Notes under the pieces: model-generated
The model's database searches: none
The model's input: the letters and a program-made list of their open reading frames with translations, nothing else
Told to the model about the DNA's origin: nothing
In this document: one piece after another, positions 13,675 to 25,200 of the stretch
Numbering within the stretch: position 1 is the stretch's first letter
How the letters are laid out: each line of letters opens with the position of its first letter
Translations under genes and position numbers: made by a program
From: Melanocharis versteri
Taxonomy: Eukaryota; Chordata; Aves; Passeriformes; Melanocharitidae
Length of the DNA stretch: 64,000 nt
Assembly: GCA_013397845.1 (NCBI GenBank)
Contig: VZTG01007794.1
Coordinates: 186,001 to 250,000, forward strand
Direction: 5' to 3'

Positions 13675-14101
13675 ATATTTTGTAATCAGCAGAACTAAAA
13701 TTGAACTCCTGTTTTGTTCTTTAAAGGGAATAAACGAAGTAGGGGGTTAGTCATACGTAACATTTGTTTCAGATGCTAGTCAGAATGTTTGCAGATGACA
13801 TTGGGTTTACATTTTTCCCCTCAAAGTGTTATTCATCTGTTGCAGGAAGAAATAAATATAAATACTCAAGGCAATATTTCAAGGAAGTTGAGCAAACAAT
13901 ATTTACTTTAAACGTAATAAACAAATGAGGGTTTCTTTTTTATTCTCAACTCCTTTCAGCTAGAGTAATCTTGAAACTTGTTTTAACTAAATGAAAATCT
14001 CACACAAATGCAGTGTGTAAATGTTGGTGTCCCTATAACTTTTTTACTCCAGGATAACTAAGACTCTTCTGCTTATCCAGTCTTTGACTTAATGAAAATA
14101 T

Positions 14102-14142
14102 TATTAACACTGAGTTATTATCTATTAACACTAGTTATTATC
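14102..14142. repeat. Imperfect 21-bp tandem duplication
   Basis: Two adjacent copies of a TATTAACACT..AGTTATTATC unit, with a small indel between them. Confidence 0.75.
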
Positions 14143-14219
14143 CAGTATATCTAGTCCAAGCCAGTGTGCTTCCTAAAATATGCCAGTGTCATCTTCCTTC
14201 CCCTTCAGTGGGGGAAATA

Positions 14220-14268
14220 ATCACAGAATGGTTGCAAGGGACCTCGAGATCATCTAGTCCAAGCCACG
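14220..14268 (-). mobile_element. CR1 LINE 3'-tail fragment
   Basis: A tail unit TCACAGAATGG is followed by GGGACCTCGAGATCATCTAG and TCCAAGCC, the reverse complement of a CR1 3' UTR end. The match stops soon after 14268. The fragment is very short and 5'-truncated, as is typical for CR1. Confidence 0.7.
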
Positions 14269-14763
14269 AGTGGTGAAGAGACCCCACTAGAAGCATATGG
14301 TGAAACGAGATATCCTGGGTCACTATCAGGGCTCTGACAGGGCTTGCCATCCTCTGTGGGTGCACAGTTGTTATAAAATAAATCTGTTTTTTCTAGTATA
14401 CATCACTGCTCCCATTAATTTAAGGTCTTAATATGGTACTCAGTTGCTGCCCAAGCAAACTTTAAAATTTAAATGTTCATTTTTAGCTTTTTTAACTTCC
14501 CAGCCTCTCCAGAAGCAGTTGTTATACTGTTAATATACTATGAAAGGTGTTACAGCTTTGCACTGCAGTGTTGGGAATTTAATAAGTGTACTTGGCACAT
14601 TTTTTCTTGTGGTAAGACTGATAGACTCTCAGCACTTGATGCTGATGCTGTTTGAGCATTTGATCCTCTTAGAAAGTGACTATGTTTTCCTCCCTGTAGT
14701 TTTAACTTTGTAGAACATTTTTCTCATTATTGCTCAACTCCACAGAATTCTTACTTGGTTGGA

Positions 14764-14804
14764 GTTTTTTTTTGTTTGTTCATTTTGTTTTGTTTTGTTT
14801 TTTT
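14764..14804. repeat. T-rich tract with (TTTTG)n
   Basis: T9, then three TTTTG-type units and a further T run. Low-complexity, on the T-rich strand. Confidence 0.8.
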
Positions 14805-17800
14805 AATAACGTGTTTTTCCTTTTTTCCCTTACCAGGTGCCATTTTTTGTCTCAGGGACGTTTTTATTTTGAATTCAGATTGTTCTCTTTAGCTGATCAC
14901 ACAACTCACTCATCTGTAGTCACGGAGGATTTTTCTTTCAACTTTACGGTACATTGACAACACCTGTAAGTTTATGATCTGGTCTATGTTTATTTTAAAT
15001 TCTAGTAATTGAGTTGTGCTTGTTATATCTGTGCCCTAATTATCTGATCTTCTTTGACTATGCCTTCTCATTTTCCCATGGCATCTTCTCCAGAGGTTTA
15101 TTTGTGCTGCCTGCTTTCCGTCATCTTTTGTAAAGTGTTCTGCCAGAGAATTATTGCTTTAAATCAACCATCACTTTTTTCCCTGAGATTTTTTTTAATG
15201 CATATTTGTGCATGCACATGCAAAAGTGTGGTAGATGTGAAGTCACATTTAAACACTGGCTAACAGAGAAATAAAATATGTCCAGTAAAACTGTCTAGAC
15301 CCAATTCTGAACATGGAGTTACATATTCTTTGCAGTGGTCAACTCTGAATTTCTTCTGCCCTTTGAGACACCATTATCGCCTTGCATCACCATTTTATCT
15401 CCTGTGTGTTAAGCTGATTACACTGTTATTTTTCCATAAATTTAACTTTTTGAAGGTGGGTTACAGGGCTGGTATAGACTAATAGAAAGGATGAATAGAT
15501 GCTTTTCATTTGTGTTTTCATTTATTCTATCTGCTCAGAAGTGAGGAGGTGAGTCATATAGTTCTTGCTGGCAGACTCAGCTCATGGTTCCACTTCAGGA
15601 AAGGATTTCAAGAGGTCATTTCCTAGCTCTAGTGCCTCATGTTAGGCCTGGAATTAAGAAAATCTAAAAGGACCTGGTGAATAGGATTTGGCTACCCCAA
15701 TTCAAACCACTAGCTTTTTTTTTCTGCTAAAAAAGTTACCTCTGAACAGCAGAAGTACAAAAAAACCCCTAGTCCTGGTGCTAATTGACTATTTGTATTG
15801 TGGAGTTTTTTAATATATTTTTTACGTAACTTTCAATATGTTCTCCTAAGATTGTGCATATGTCCTAGCATATTTTTCACCTTCTAGCAGAAATGGAGTA
15901 TATCATATATGCTGCTCATACTGCAGAAACAATGAGTCTTTTGGGTAAAGTGAGGACTGAAATGTATCACAAGAATGTCTGAAAAAATACGATGTATCTC
16001 TTCAAAATAATATCCCTTATTCTTGAAGTGTCAAATACATTTTGTGAAATTCTTCCACAGACTGGTTATTTAGACTGAGATAAAATTAATGTTTTAAAAT
16101 TTTCTCATATGTAAGAAATTTCTTGTATCTTCAGCTGTGCTTAATTTTATTGTGGCAAATGGTCTCAAATGCATGAAATGTCCTAGAAAAGTGACTAGTG
16201 AGTACACCTATGTAGTTTATGGCAATATTTCTAGACGTAGCTTTTCTTATTTGCTTTTACCTGCAAGCTGTTATGCTGAAACAGTTGAAAATAAGTTATT
16301 TCTTCAAAGAAACTGGTGAAGATTTGTGCTGTAAAAAAAATTTTTATCTCCTATTCTGGATGAGCCTGTTTATTTAAAAGAGCTTTAACAAAAAGATCAT
16401 CTTATATTAATCTGTTGACTGTTGTTTGGGCTGGGCACTGTTGGGCATCTTCCTCAGACAGGCTTTGTGACAGTATTGGAAAGGGAAGTCTCTCCTCATT
16501 TCCACTGGCAGCAGGCTGCAGCCATGATCATTTATTGTTTCACCATAACATTTCAGGCACTGTTTCTTTGCTGTTTTTTCTTTGGTACCTCTTTTGCTCT
16601 TGTACTCTTAATTTTGAAACAACACAAAATTCTGGTCAGAAAATAGGCCTTACATTTTCCTAACAATATCCTCAGCATTGTAAAATGATTTTTAATATCA
16701 CAAACATCACTTGAAATAACGGCACTCTTCCCTTTGTCTCAGCAGATGTACAGTACTTCTCTTTTATAGGCAGTCAAGATTAGCTCTTCTATTGGCTTTA
16801 GATGGTAGGGATTTACTCTCATATAGCATCAAAAACCATGAGCAATGGAAATAATTACACTGGAACCAATGCATCTATCTAAGTAAAGCAGTTAGATTAT
16901 GCATTTATTAAAATAATAATAAAATATCAATTCATCTCTGTTTGATGCCATCTTAAGCAGCACCTGTCACATTCTCCATTTTACAACTCTTTCCTTACTG
17001 TAATTCCATCAGTGAAGGAAAGAATTAGAACAGTGGCTGAGAGATGCATCTGAGACTTTCAGTTCTCCATGAGTTATCCTGGTACATTTGTGTCTTGTGG
17101 TGCTTCTAAATATTTTATGCTAACTGCCTTATTGGAATATGTAAGATGAAAATTTAGGTGCTGTCTTGAAAATGTGAAAGGCATGCTCTCACTCTCACTA
17201 GACTTTCTAAAAGCTTTGGAAAAGGGATGATAGCAAAAGGCATGTTTTATATAGCAAGAAGACAAGGCACTAATTTCTTCCATCCAAAAATGTAAAATCT
17301 TTATTTTGTGTCAGAGGATAACAACCTGAGTGTTTGACTTACAAAAAAAAATGGACGGAATTGATTGAAGATTTTGTAGTTCACTAGCTGTTGAAATGTA
17401 ACAGGTAACTAATGCTGTCTCGGTTGTTTCCTACTATTTCTTTAACATCCTCTAAAACAAACACCTTTTAACTTTTTTAAACGTTTAAACTTGCATCAAA
17501 CAGAAAATAGGTTGATTTGTTTCTTGAGTGAAAGGGTCTCAATCTGATATTGTTCAAATTTCCCAATTTCCAGGGTGAAGGAGTATTTATAGACCAGCAG
17601 AATTTCGCTGCTGTGTTTTGTCAGTGTGCCTCAGGAGGAAGATCTGAGGGACCACATCTGGGTTTACGAGAGGATGTCCCCCTTTTGTGATTTTCATCCT
17701 TTTTCCTGTCTGCAGGCCCTTTCCACAGTGTTGCAAATTAGCACTAACTTCTGTGGTGGCTTTGATGATGTCGGGTGCTTGCTGGCAGTCTGGGTTGACA

Positions 17801-18650
17801 CTGCCAAGATAATGTCCCTGAGCAATCGGGTGCTGCTAAATTGTTGTGATGATCAAAATGGTTTTTTGGGATGAATTCACAATAGTAGTTTATGGAGGAA
17901 TTACTTTTCCCTGTTACAATTTTTTTTAAGCTTTTATTATTTTCTATGTAATGCTTTCAGAACAACAGCAATTTTGCTAACTTGACTTTGAAGCTGAAAA
18001 CTTACAAACTAGAAACAACTTAAGTGATGTTTATGCCCCACTAAGAGCAAGGGAGTTGCCTGGGCCCTGCTACTGCTACTGTGTGGGTCCTCTCCTCTGC
18101 ATCCAGATCATCCTGAATGTGGGCAAGAGCAGGATCTCGTCCTGCAGGATCTCATCCAGGGCAATCTGGTTGTGAGCAGGGATGCTGGTGTCGCTGGTAT
18201 GCTGGCCATGCCCGGGGTCCCATGCCCTGTAATTCAGTGAGTGACTAGTATGGAAATTGGGCATCTTTTCTGACAATAAAAATCACAGGATCTTGTAAAG
18301 AGGGCAACAAGCCAGTTTCAGTGGAGGTGTGCCTGCTGAGATGGTAAGCTGTGATTAAGCTCAGTCTGAAAATAATTTAGCTCCATTTGGAAGGAAACAA
18401 TTCAGTATATATATGTTTAAAGTCCTTGGGGGTTCTGTCATTGTCTAATGTAACTACAGCAAAAATTCAAATCCTATTCCTGTGATGAGCTTCCATGTGG
18501 TTATTACTGAGATACGGTCATTTGTCAAAACTTAATGGACCACAAAAAATGAGTGTCTCAACAAGTGCATCTATATTCATGTTTTAATTCAGCTCAGGGT
18601 GTTCCTCTGAGGTGAATTTCGCACTCAGTCCCCTTTGGTTGATTTTTGTG

Positions 18651-18677
18651 GAACATGAAGAACATGAAGAACATGAA
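18651..18677. repeat. Three tandem copies of GAACATGAA
   Basis: A perfect 9-base unit repeated three times, a short local duplication. Confidence 0.95.
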
Positions 18678-20779
18678 ATTGATGCTTTTTAAATGAAATT
18701 AAACTAGAGGATGTGCTCAGAGAGTCTTGAATGCACACCGGGTGCAATTGAGCTTCAGGACAAGGCATCAAAATAGAGCTGGTCTGAAGTTTAAACAGAG
18801 AAACAGAAAAATCTGAAATACATACAGTAGGGATGACAGATCCTCAGCGCCAAATTTTGGTCTACAGACCCATTCCTATGTATCTGTACTACCTGCTAAC
18901 ATAGGCAGCCAGTGCTACCATAAGCCTTTTGGATGCTTACTGCCTCCTGAAGTTAAACCATTTGTCCATTTTGGACAAAGATACTTTGTCCACTTTTGTA
19001 ATTTATACTCACATTGTTCCTGCATAAAATTTTACCCTGCAGTGCTTAGTACTGGTAAAATACCACAGAAATGTGTGTCATTCTGCCGGTTGGAAAGCAA
19101 CTGTTAGTATGTGAGGAGTGTCAGAGCTGAGAATTGTGGAAGGGGTGCTTCTTCCCAGTTTTTAAATGCATTTATGCATATTTAGCATTTCTTCATCTGC
19201 AAAACCAATTCTTGATTGTATCCAAAAAGAGAAGATAGGATCCTTGCTTTAATGTTAGAGATGCAAGAACCTCTTCCTTCAGTTGCAGGGTGAGTGCAAC
19301 TCACTCAGAGCAGCTAGTTGTGTTAGGGCATTCTTTCTGTGTCTTAGTCTTACGTATACTTTGGAGAATGAAGGTTTCTGTGAGTTTTAGCAATATTCTG
19401 TTCCGGGCACTGTGCAAAGCTTCAGCACCTTTCCTTGTACCAGCTGAGCATGTCTAAATAACAACACAATGATTGAGCTCATGAAGTTGCTGAATGAAGT
19501 TCGGCGTTACTGAAGACTGAGGCGAGAGGTCATGAAGTGGCTGGTGTGACAAGTATAGACCAGCATGGCAGTGTTAGGGGGGCTGGGGTGAATGAGAGAA
19601 AAACTGACTGGCAGAGACAAGGGTAAAGAAGCAGAGATGGGTGCCCTGGAAAAAACATTCATAGTCAATAACAGAGTCCAACAAAGTTTTTTTAATTAGT
19701 AACACTGAAGATGTATTAGAAAATTTCTCCTGGACCACTATTATTCACCTATGTGGTGAAGTTCGTAAAGATTTAATTTCAGCAGTAGTAGTTTCCTCTT
19801 GTTAATAACAATCTCAAGCTGCTACACAAAGGAGGTTGCTGTTATTACCCTATTTCTGTGGGGGGGGAAGTGAGATGCTGGAGAGGTGGGGGGAAATTAC
19901 TTGTTTGAAGACACGCAGCTGATCCAAACAGATTGAACAGCAATTCCCAGTCTCCCTAAAATTTTGGAGCAGTGCTCGGTGTGTGCAGTATATATAAACC
20001 AGCAAACACCAGTTAGTGGCTCTGTGGCACAGGATGAGGGTGCTCACCCAGCCTCTGGGAGCTGCTTCAGCCTGAATAGTGCCTGGATCAGGGCTAGGGA
20101 GGGACAAGACAAGGGGTGGAGTTGTCCTTCTCCCCACAGTGGCCAAGGTTACCCAGTTGGTACCAAAAGCTATGTGCAGTCATGCAAAATTCATATATAA
20201 TCTAAGTCTGTGGGTTGAATGGTTTATATGAGCTACTGGCGGCCAAATTTTGTTGAGTGGCAATGCTGTCAGCAAGTTGTCCCTCATAATTTCGTGGGTA
20301 TTAAGAAGTTCATTTTGTGTTCTTTGATAGTGCTTATTATCTAAATTATTTTAAACGGTTTGTGTCAGTTCAGTAAATACTGGTTATGATTTCAAAAGCA
20401 TTTTCACAGGTGCTTTGCTACATTTGTATTCAAGAGGCATATGCTCCTTTTGCATACATCATATGGATATGCAGTCACTTTCAGAAGCAGATATTTCACC
20501 CACATCCGGGTGGATTTCAGTAAGATGAAGTAGAGACTTCTGTGTCATAGAAAACCTTTGTCACTCCCAAATTCTTTGGTCTTGTCGTTTGATTCCAGTG
20601 TGCAAATGACTTCTAGGCATAAAACATCTCCAGAAAGCATTTGTAACTTTGCATGAGGAGCCTGATCCAAGGGTTTCCTTCTGTCAAAGCTGCTGGAAAG
20701 TAAGTAGCGTGTTTGTCACTTGCCAGAGGAGCTCAGGCTCTAGCTCACCGTACTCGTGGCAGAGCTCAGACTCGGGCTG

Positions 20780-21120
20780 TATTCACGGCGTGATGCTGGG
20801 TTATGCCCTAGTTACCACATCCACTGTCACACCTTCGGACTGCTGGTCTTCCAGGCTTCCGAGGGAGCTCCGACCACGTCCGGGTGGGCGTGGGAAGGCT
20901 GCGAGTGAAGCAAGGAGGCAGAGAAGGCGTCTTTAGGGGATTTCCTGAGACCCCCGGCAGCCCCTTTGGGCGCCGGGCTGTCGCCGCGCTCGGTGTCGCC
21001 GCCGCGCTGCGTTCTCCGCGCTGCGCAGCAGATGGCAACGCTGTGCCAGAAACGCCGCCGAGCCCCGGCCACCGCGGGTGTGCCAGCTTCCCGAGGAGGC
21101 ATTGCGTCCCCGTTATGCCC
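20780..21120. promoter_or_regulatory. CpG island
   Basis: This is a sharply bounded GC-rich block in otherwise AT-rich DNA. By hand I count about 30 CpG dinucleotides between 20850 and 21115, whereas the surroundings have almost none. It contains runs such as GTCGCCGCGCTCGG and CCGCGCTGCGCAGCAG. ORFs in several frames on both strands are open across it, as expected of stop-poor GC-rich DNA, and none is recognisable. There is no TATA box and no clear splice-donor-bounded first exon that I can call. It is likely an unmethylated intragenic island: an alternative promoter, a lncRNA promoter or an insulator. Confidence 0.65.
21025..21038 (+). promoter_or_regulatory. CTCF-like motif in CpG island
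   Basis: GCAGCAGATGGCAA matches the CTCF core CCASYAGRKGGCRS at 12 of 14 positions by hand comparison; the first and last bases differ. Its position inside the CpG island makes occupancy more plausible. This is a motif match only. Confidence 0.3.
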
Positions 21121-21140
21121 ATGATTCATTTGCACTACTA

Positions 21141-21184
21141 CTTTTTTCCTTCTTCTTCTTCTTTTTTTTTTTTTTTCCCCTTTT
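21141..21184. repeat. Polypyrimidine tract with (TTC)n
   Basis: This 44-base C/T stretch holds four to five TTC units and a 15-base T run (21162-21176). It starts about 20 bases after the CpG island. Long pyrimidine tracts can form triplex DNA. On the + strand it could also serve as a strong splice acceptor tract, but no AG suited to an exon follows closely. Confidence 0.85.
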
Positions 21185-21840
21185 CGGATTATTTTCTTCT
21201 CATTCCCCGCAAGCTATCTGTGCTGCTGTGGTTACACGGTCTTGCTCTGTGTTGCCGACTCACGATATTTTGGCTTAGATTTAGTCAACCACTTCCACAG
21301 ATGACACTGATTCTGTGTGATCTGCAGACCTTTTATGAAACACCGTGATAAAGGACGACAGGCTACGTGATTTAATGACCCCTCCCAGACCCTAAATATT
21401 ACGAATCTCGCTTCTGTGGTAGAGTGAAAAGATGATTAGGACTTCCTACACTACGAAGGAAGAAAGGGAGGTGAAATTTTTAACTGCAACTTCCAAATGT
21501 ATTTCTCCTACTTCCACAACCTCAGGGTCAACTGCTTTAGGTAACAGGAATTTTACGTGTTATTATTAAAGGAATTTACCTTTAAGAGCTTGCCAGGGAC
21601 AAACACTATTTATGTGCGATATCTTCTACCTTAGTGGTACCATTGACAAGCTGCTCTTGGGAATGGTTTCCAGTGCTTAGTTTCTAGGTAAATATCCAAA
21701 AATACCTGAATTTTGGAGATACTGGGGTTTTCTAGCTACCATTTAACTGTATGAAAACTGGACTACATTTGGTAAGAATTGCCTGTAAACCAAAGTGTCC
21801 ATTCTTTGGACAGACTAACCAGTAAAAAACCCGCAATAAA

Positions 21841-21886
21841 ATACTAATACTAATACTAATACTAATACTAATACTAATACTAATAC
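21841..21886. repeat. (ATACTA)n microsatellite
   Basis: A hexanucleotide tandem repeat of about 7.7 uninterrupted copies over 46 bases. It is perfect, which suggests recent expansion and likely length polymorphism. Confidence 0.97.
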
Positions 21887-22197
21887 ACATTGCTTACTGT
21901 GACAGCAACTTCTGAAGATGAAAGTATTGCTCCCTTGCATTGCTGTCCATCTGGTTTTTTAGGCTTTTCTATACATTCTATCAGCATAATGCCTAAGTGA
22001 GTAATTTAATATAAAATCAGCGATAGAGATTTTCTGGATTCTGATACCTGATTTAAAAGTGCTTAACATGTGCTTATCCTGTAAAAGATATCTACAAACA
22101 CCATGTATGCATGCACTGCTGCATGGAGAAGTATTTTTTACTCCATTGACTGTTAGGATATCTTTCAAGGCTGTTGATTTTTTTTTTTAATTGTTGT

Positions 22198-22198
<1 letters not shown>

Positions 22199-22239
<41 letters not shown>
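22199..22239. repeat. Poly-T run of 41 bases
   Basis: An uninterrupted T41, preceded by a second run of 11 T at 22178-22188. It could be a retroposed poly(A) tail read in reverse, but I see no recognisable element to its right and no AATAAA complement within the first 80 bases. Its true length may be uncertain in the assembly. Confidence 0.95.
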
Positions 22240-22240
<1 letters not shown>

Positions 22241-25200
22241 TAATGCAGCTCCTTTAAAGCTATTCTGAAAAGAGGTCCAGTCACCGCTAATTCCTGTGTA
22301 AATTAAGCATAATCACTCAGAGAAGAGACCCTTTATTTAGTGAGTTTAAAGCTCATTATACAATTTTGTAGGGGGAAAATTACCGTGCCTGTAAATTAGC
22401 TGCATTTCCTAATGAAATAACTTGGCAATTTTTTCAGCCTCCTTTGATAGGGATAAGAATTGTAGTGGCATTGGAAAGTAAAATCACGCTATTCCTACTG
22501 GCGGTTTTTGCAATTGTAGAAGAAATTATAACTGTGAACACATTTTGATTCAGATTAATCTCAACAAGTAACAAAAGCATCTTTTGTCATGGTGTTTTTT
22601 CATCTCTTTCCCACCTCTTTTATTAGAGCCCAAAGCCAGCTTCATCAGCCTTACTCCTGGTGTATGATGACACAAATTCTCTTGGGATATGTGGCTTTCT
22701 CAAGCAATAAAGCATCATTATGCTGCTCATTTCTGAGGATGCACTATTTCATATGTGAGTTGTGTTTCAAGGGACAAACCAGCAGAACTCATCATATTAA
22801 TTTTTCCAAAAAACGAGGCTTTCATCCTCCCATCAGGCTTGCAAAGACAAGCCTGTTTACCATAGGTGTCTGTGTTTGTCTAGTTCTATCCTGACACGTG
22901 TAGATGGCAGGAAATAGATGGCATTTTAAAGTGCTTTGGCTGCAGCTACCAGCAACAGGAGTGGTAAAAGACAAAATAATTGTTCTTGAGCTGGCTGTCC
23001 TCTTCCGAGCGTCAGCAGCCTCCGTGCACGTTAACAAGCCAAGCCAGTGCCTGTGGCTCTGCAGTGCGTGCACAGCCGTCTGCTGAGCCAGGTGTCGTGA
23101 CTCCACTTCAGCAGCTAAAAGCTGAGGTACACGGACCTGCTGCAAAATTGAAAATAATTTCAAGGATGCCTGAAATAATTGCTTTTTCCTGAAATTGGTT
23201 ATGTTTTATAATATAGATATTAATCATATGTACTTACAGGGTGTGGTTGGTTTTCTTTCATTTGGGAAAGGTATAGATTTAGGGGTGTATTGATTAGCAT
23301 CCTCAGGGTGTCTTTTTTCTCTTCCTGCTTTGGCCAGTTTTCAGCGGTATAAAATAAAGGTTTAAGAATACTTTGGCTTTGCAAAATAACATTCAGACCA
23401 CCCATAAAGAAGTATTCAGAAAGGTTATCTCAGCGTGTGGGTGATTTCTTCATTTCTTCATACAACACCTGTTTGTTTTACAATAAGAGCAAACAGCAAG
23501 TTCTTTGAAGTCTTTTTCAGTGTATTAAAACTAGCGAAAGATTAAATGGGGGTTTGTTACATTTGATCAGTATGAAACTTCCTATCAGTATGAACAATAT
23601 TCCTTCAGCAGTTAGGACCCGTACTGAAACTTTGCTGCTGGACAGTGGTTTTGGGTCAGGCTACTGAAAAAGAAGGTCAGTAACTGGTTTCAGAGTTGCT
23701 AGTGGTCCAGCAGAGAAAAGCAAAGCCATTTCCCAAATACTGGTTCCTTTGATTTTTGTGTCGATTCCTCTTTAAAATATAGGGCTGTCCGTACTTGTCA
23801 AACAGGCCAGCATGGTGAAAAATCATATTTCTATTTTGGATGGAATCAGAATGTAGCTGCCTGAAGTTAGTGTACACAGGTCTGAATTGTCAATACTTTT
23901 GGGTTTGCACACTACTACTGATTTTCAGTGCTCAACAGTAGATGCTCATCACTTCTTAAAGGTGATGTATTTCTGCTTAGCATTTTCAGCATCTGAAGAT
24001 AGACCCCTGAGAGAGTCACAATACTAAAATACGTTCTCTTTGCGAATGTGAAAACAAAATAGTGTGAATTTCCTAGGGCAGACATTTCTGTGAAAAAAAT
24101 ACTTATTTCTGATGAAATTAAAGTTTTAGGTTTGATTTAAATCCTTGATGTATTTTATATCTATAAATTGAAAAGAGAAATAAGATTGGTTGTTGCACAG
24201 AACCAATAGCTAGCATAAACAAAGCTGTAGGATGAAGGAAATTAAAATTAAGCAAATTTTAGGTGAAAGGTGCATTACTCCATTGCTATTCTGATAATTA
24301 GAGAGAAAAAATTAATAGTTGCCATAAAGTATTTTAAATATGAGAGCCTCTTATTAGGTTCTTCAAGACTGTAATTAATCACTTGCAGCCACATATGCTC
24401 TTTGCATAGTGGTGCGCAGTACTAGCATTTCATTAAAACCCAGTTCAGTAATAACAGGTCACTCAGGATGTCATTTCCTCTGGAGAAGGTTGGGAAGCTG
24501 AATGCCGGCTGCTTCATCCCTCATGTGCTGTGCCAGCACACTGAGCTGAGTAGGAGGAGAGTGCAAGCTGAGCACACCAGAAACCCCCTCAGTCTGGGTG
24601 AAAATGCTCATGTGAGCCCTAGGAGCAGAGGGAGGGGCACAGGGCACAGGGCTGGCAAACACATAACGGGGCAGCAGATGGACAGTGTGCCAGTGAGCAC
24701 AGGCACAGAGCTCTGAGAAAGACATTGCAAGTCACAGTCAAACTCCTACCAAAAGGGAGTCCCACGGTTAAGAAGAAATAATTAATAATAATATAAAATA
24801 AATGCAAGAGATGTATTGTCCTAGTGACAGAGTTTTTTTAGTTTAATTTTTTTTCCTAGCAACAGTCATGGGTTAAATACTCACAGTTCCTGTGCTGCCC
24901 TAGTGCCTTAGCTAGTTTGCACTGGCAGTGAAATTAAGAGAAAGATGGGTAGACAAGTGGTTAGAGATACTCTGATTGTCGCTTAGTTTTATTAATCTCT
25001 TAAGGAACAAGATATCAGAGGGCCAGATTTTGTCTAGTACATTCCATGTTACTTTTGAGGGATAGGATGAAACATAAGCAAGAGTAAGAAGGTGCCCTTG
25101 ATGCCCAGCAGAATTTGGGAATTGAGAAACATTTTGATAACAGACTGTTCTCTGGAGGTATCACTGGTTTCCTGAGGAAGTCCTTACAGACGGTTGGGAA

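Larger units (their letters stand above)
14276..20779. other. No gene recognised; unique DNA
   Basis: Short ORFs only. A slightly GC-rich segment at 18050-18280 has a minus-strand open frame preceded by an acceptor-like ATTTTTATTGTCAG, described under findings. Nothing else can be supported. Confidence 0.65.

Noticed and set aside
20884..21348. 154-codon ORF across the CpG island
   Set aside because: Its translation runs from arginine/alanine-rich GC sequence into a phenylalanine/serine run caused by the polypyrimidine tract, which is typical of non-coding DNA.
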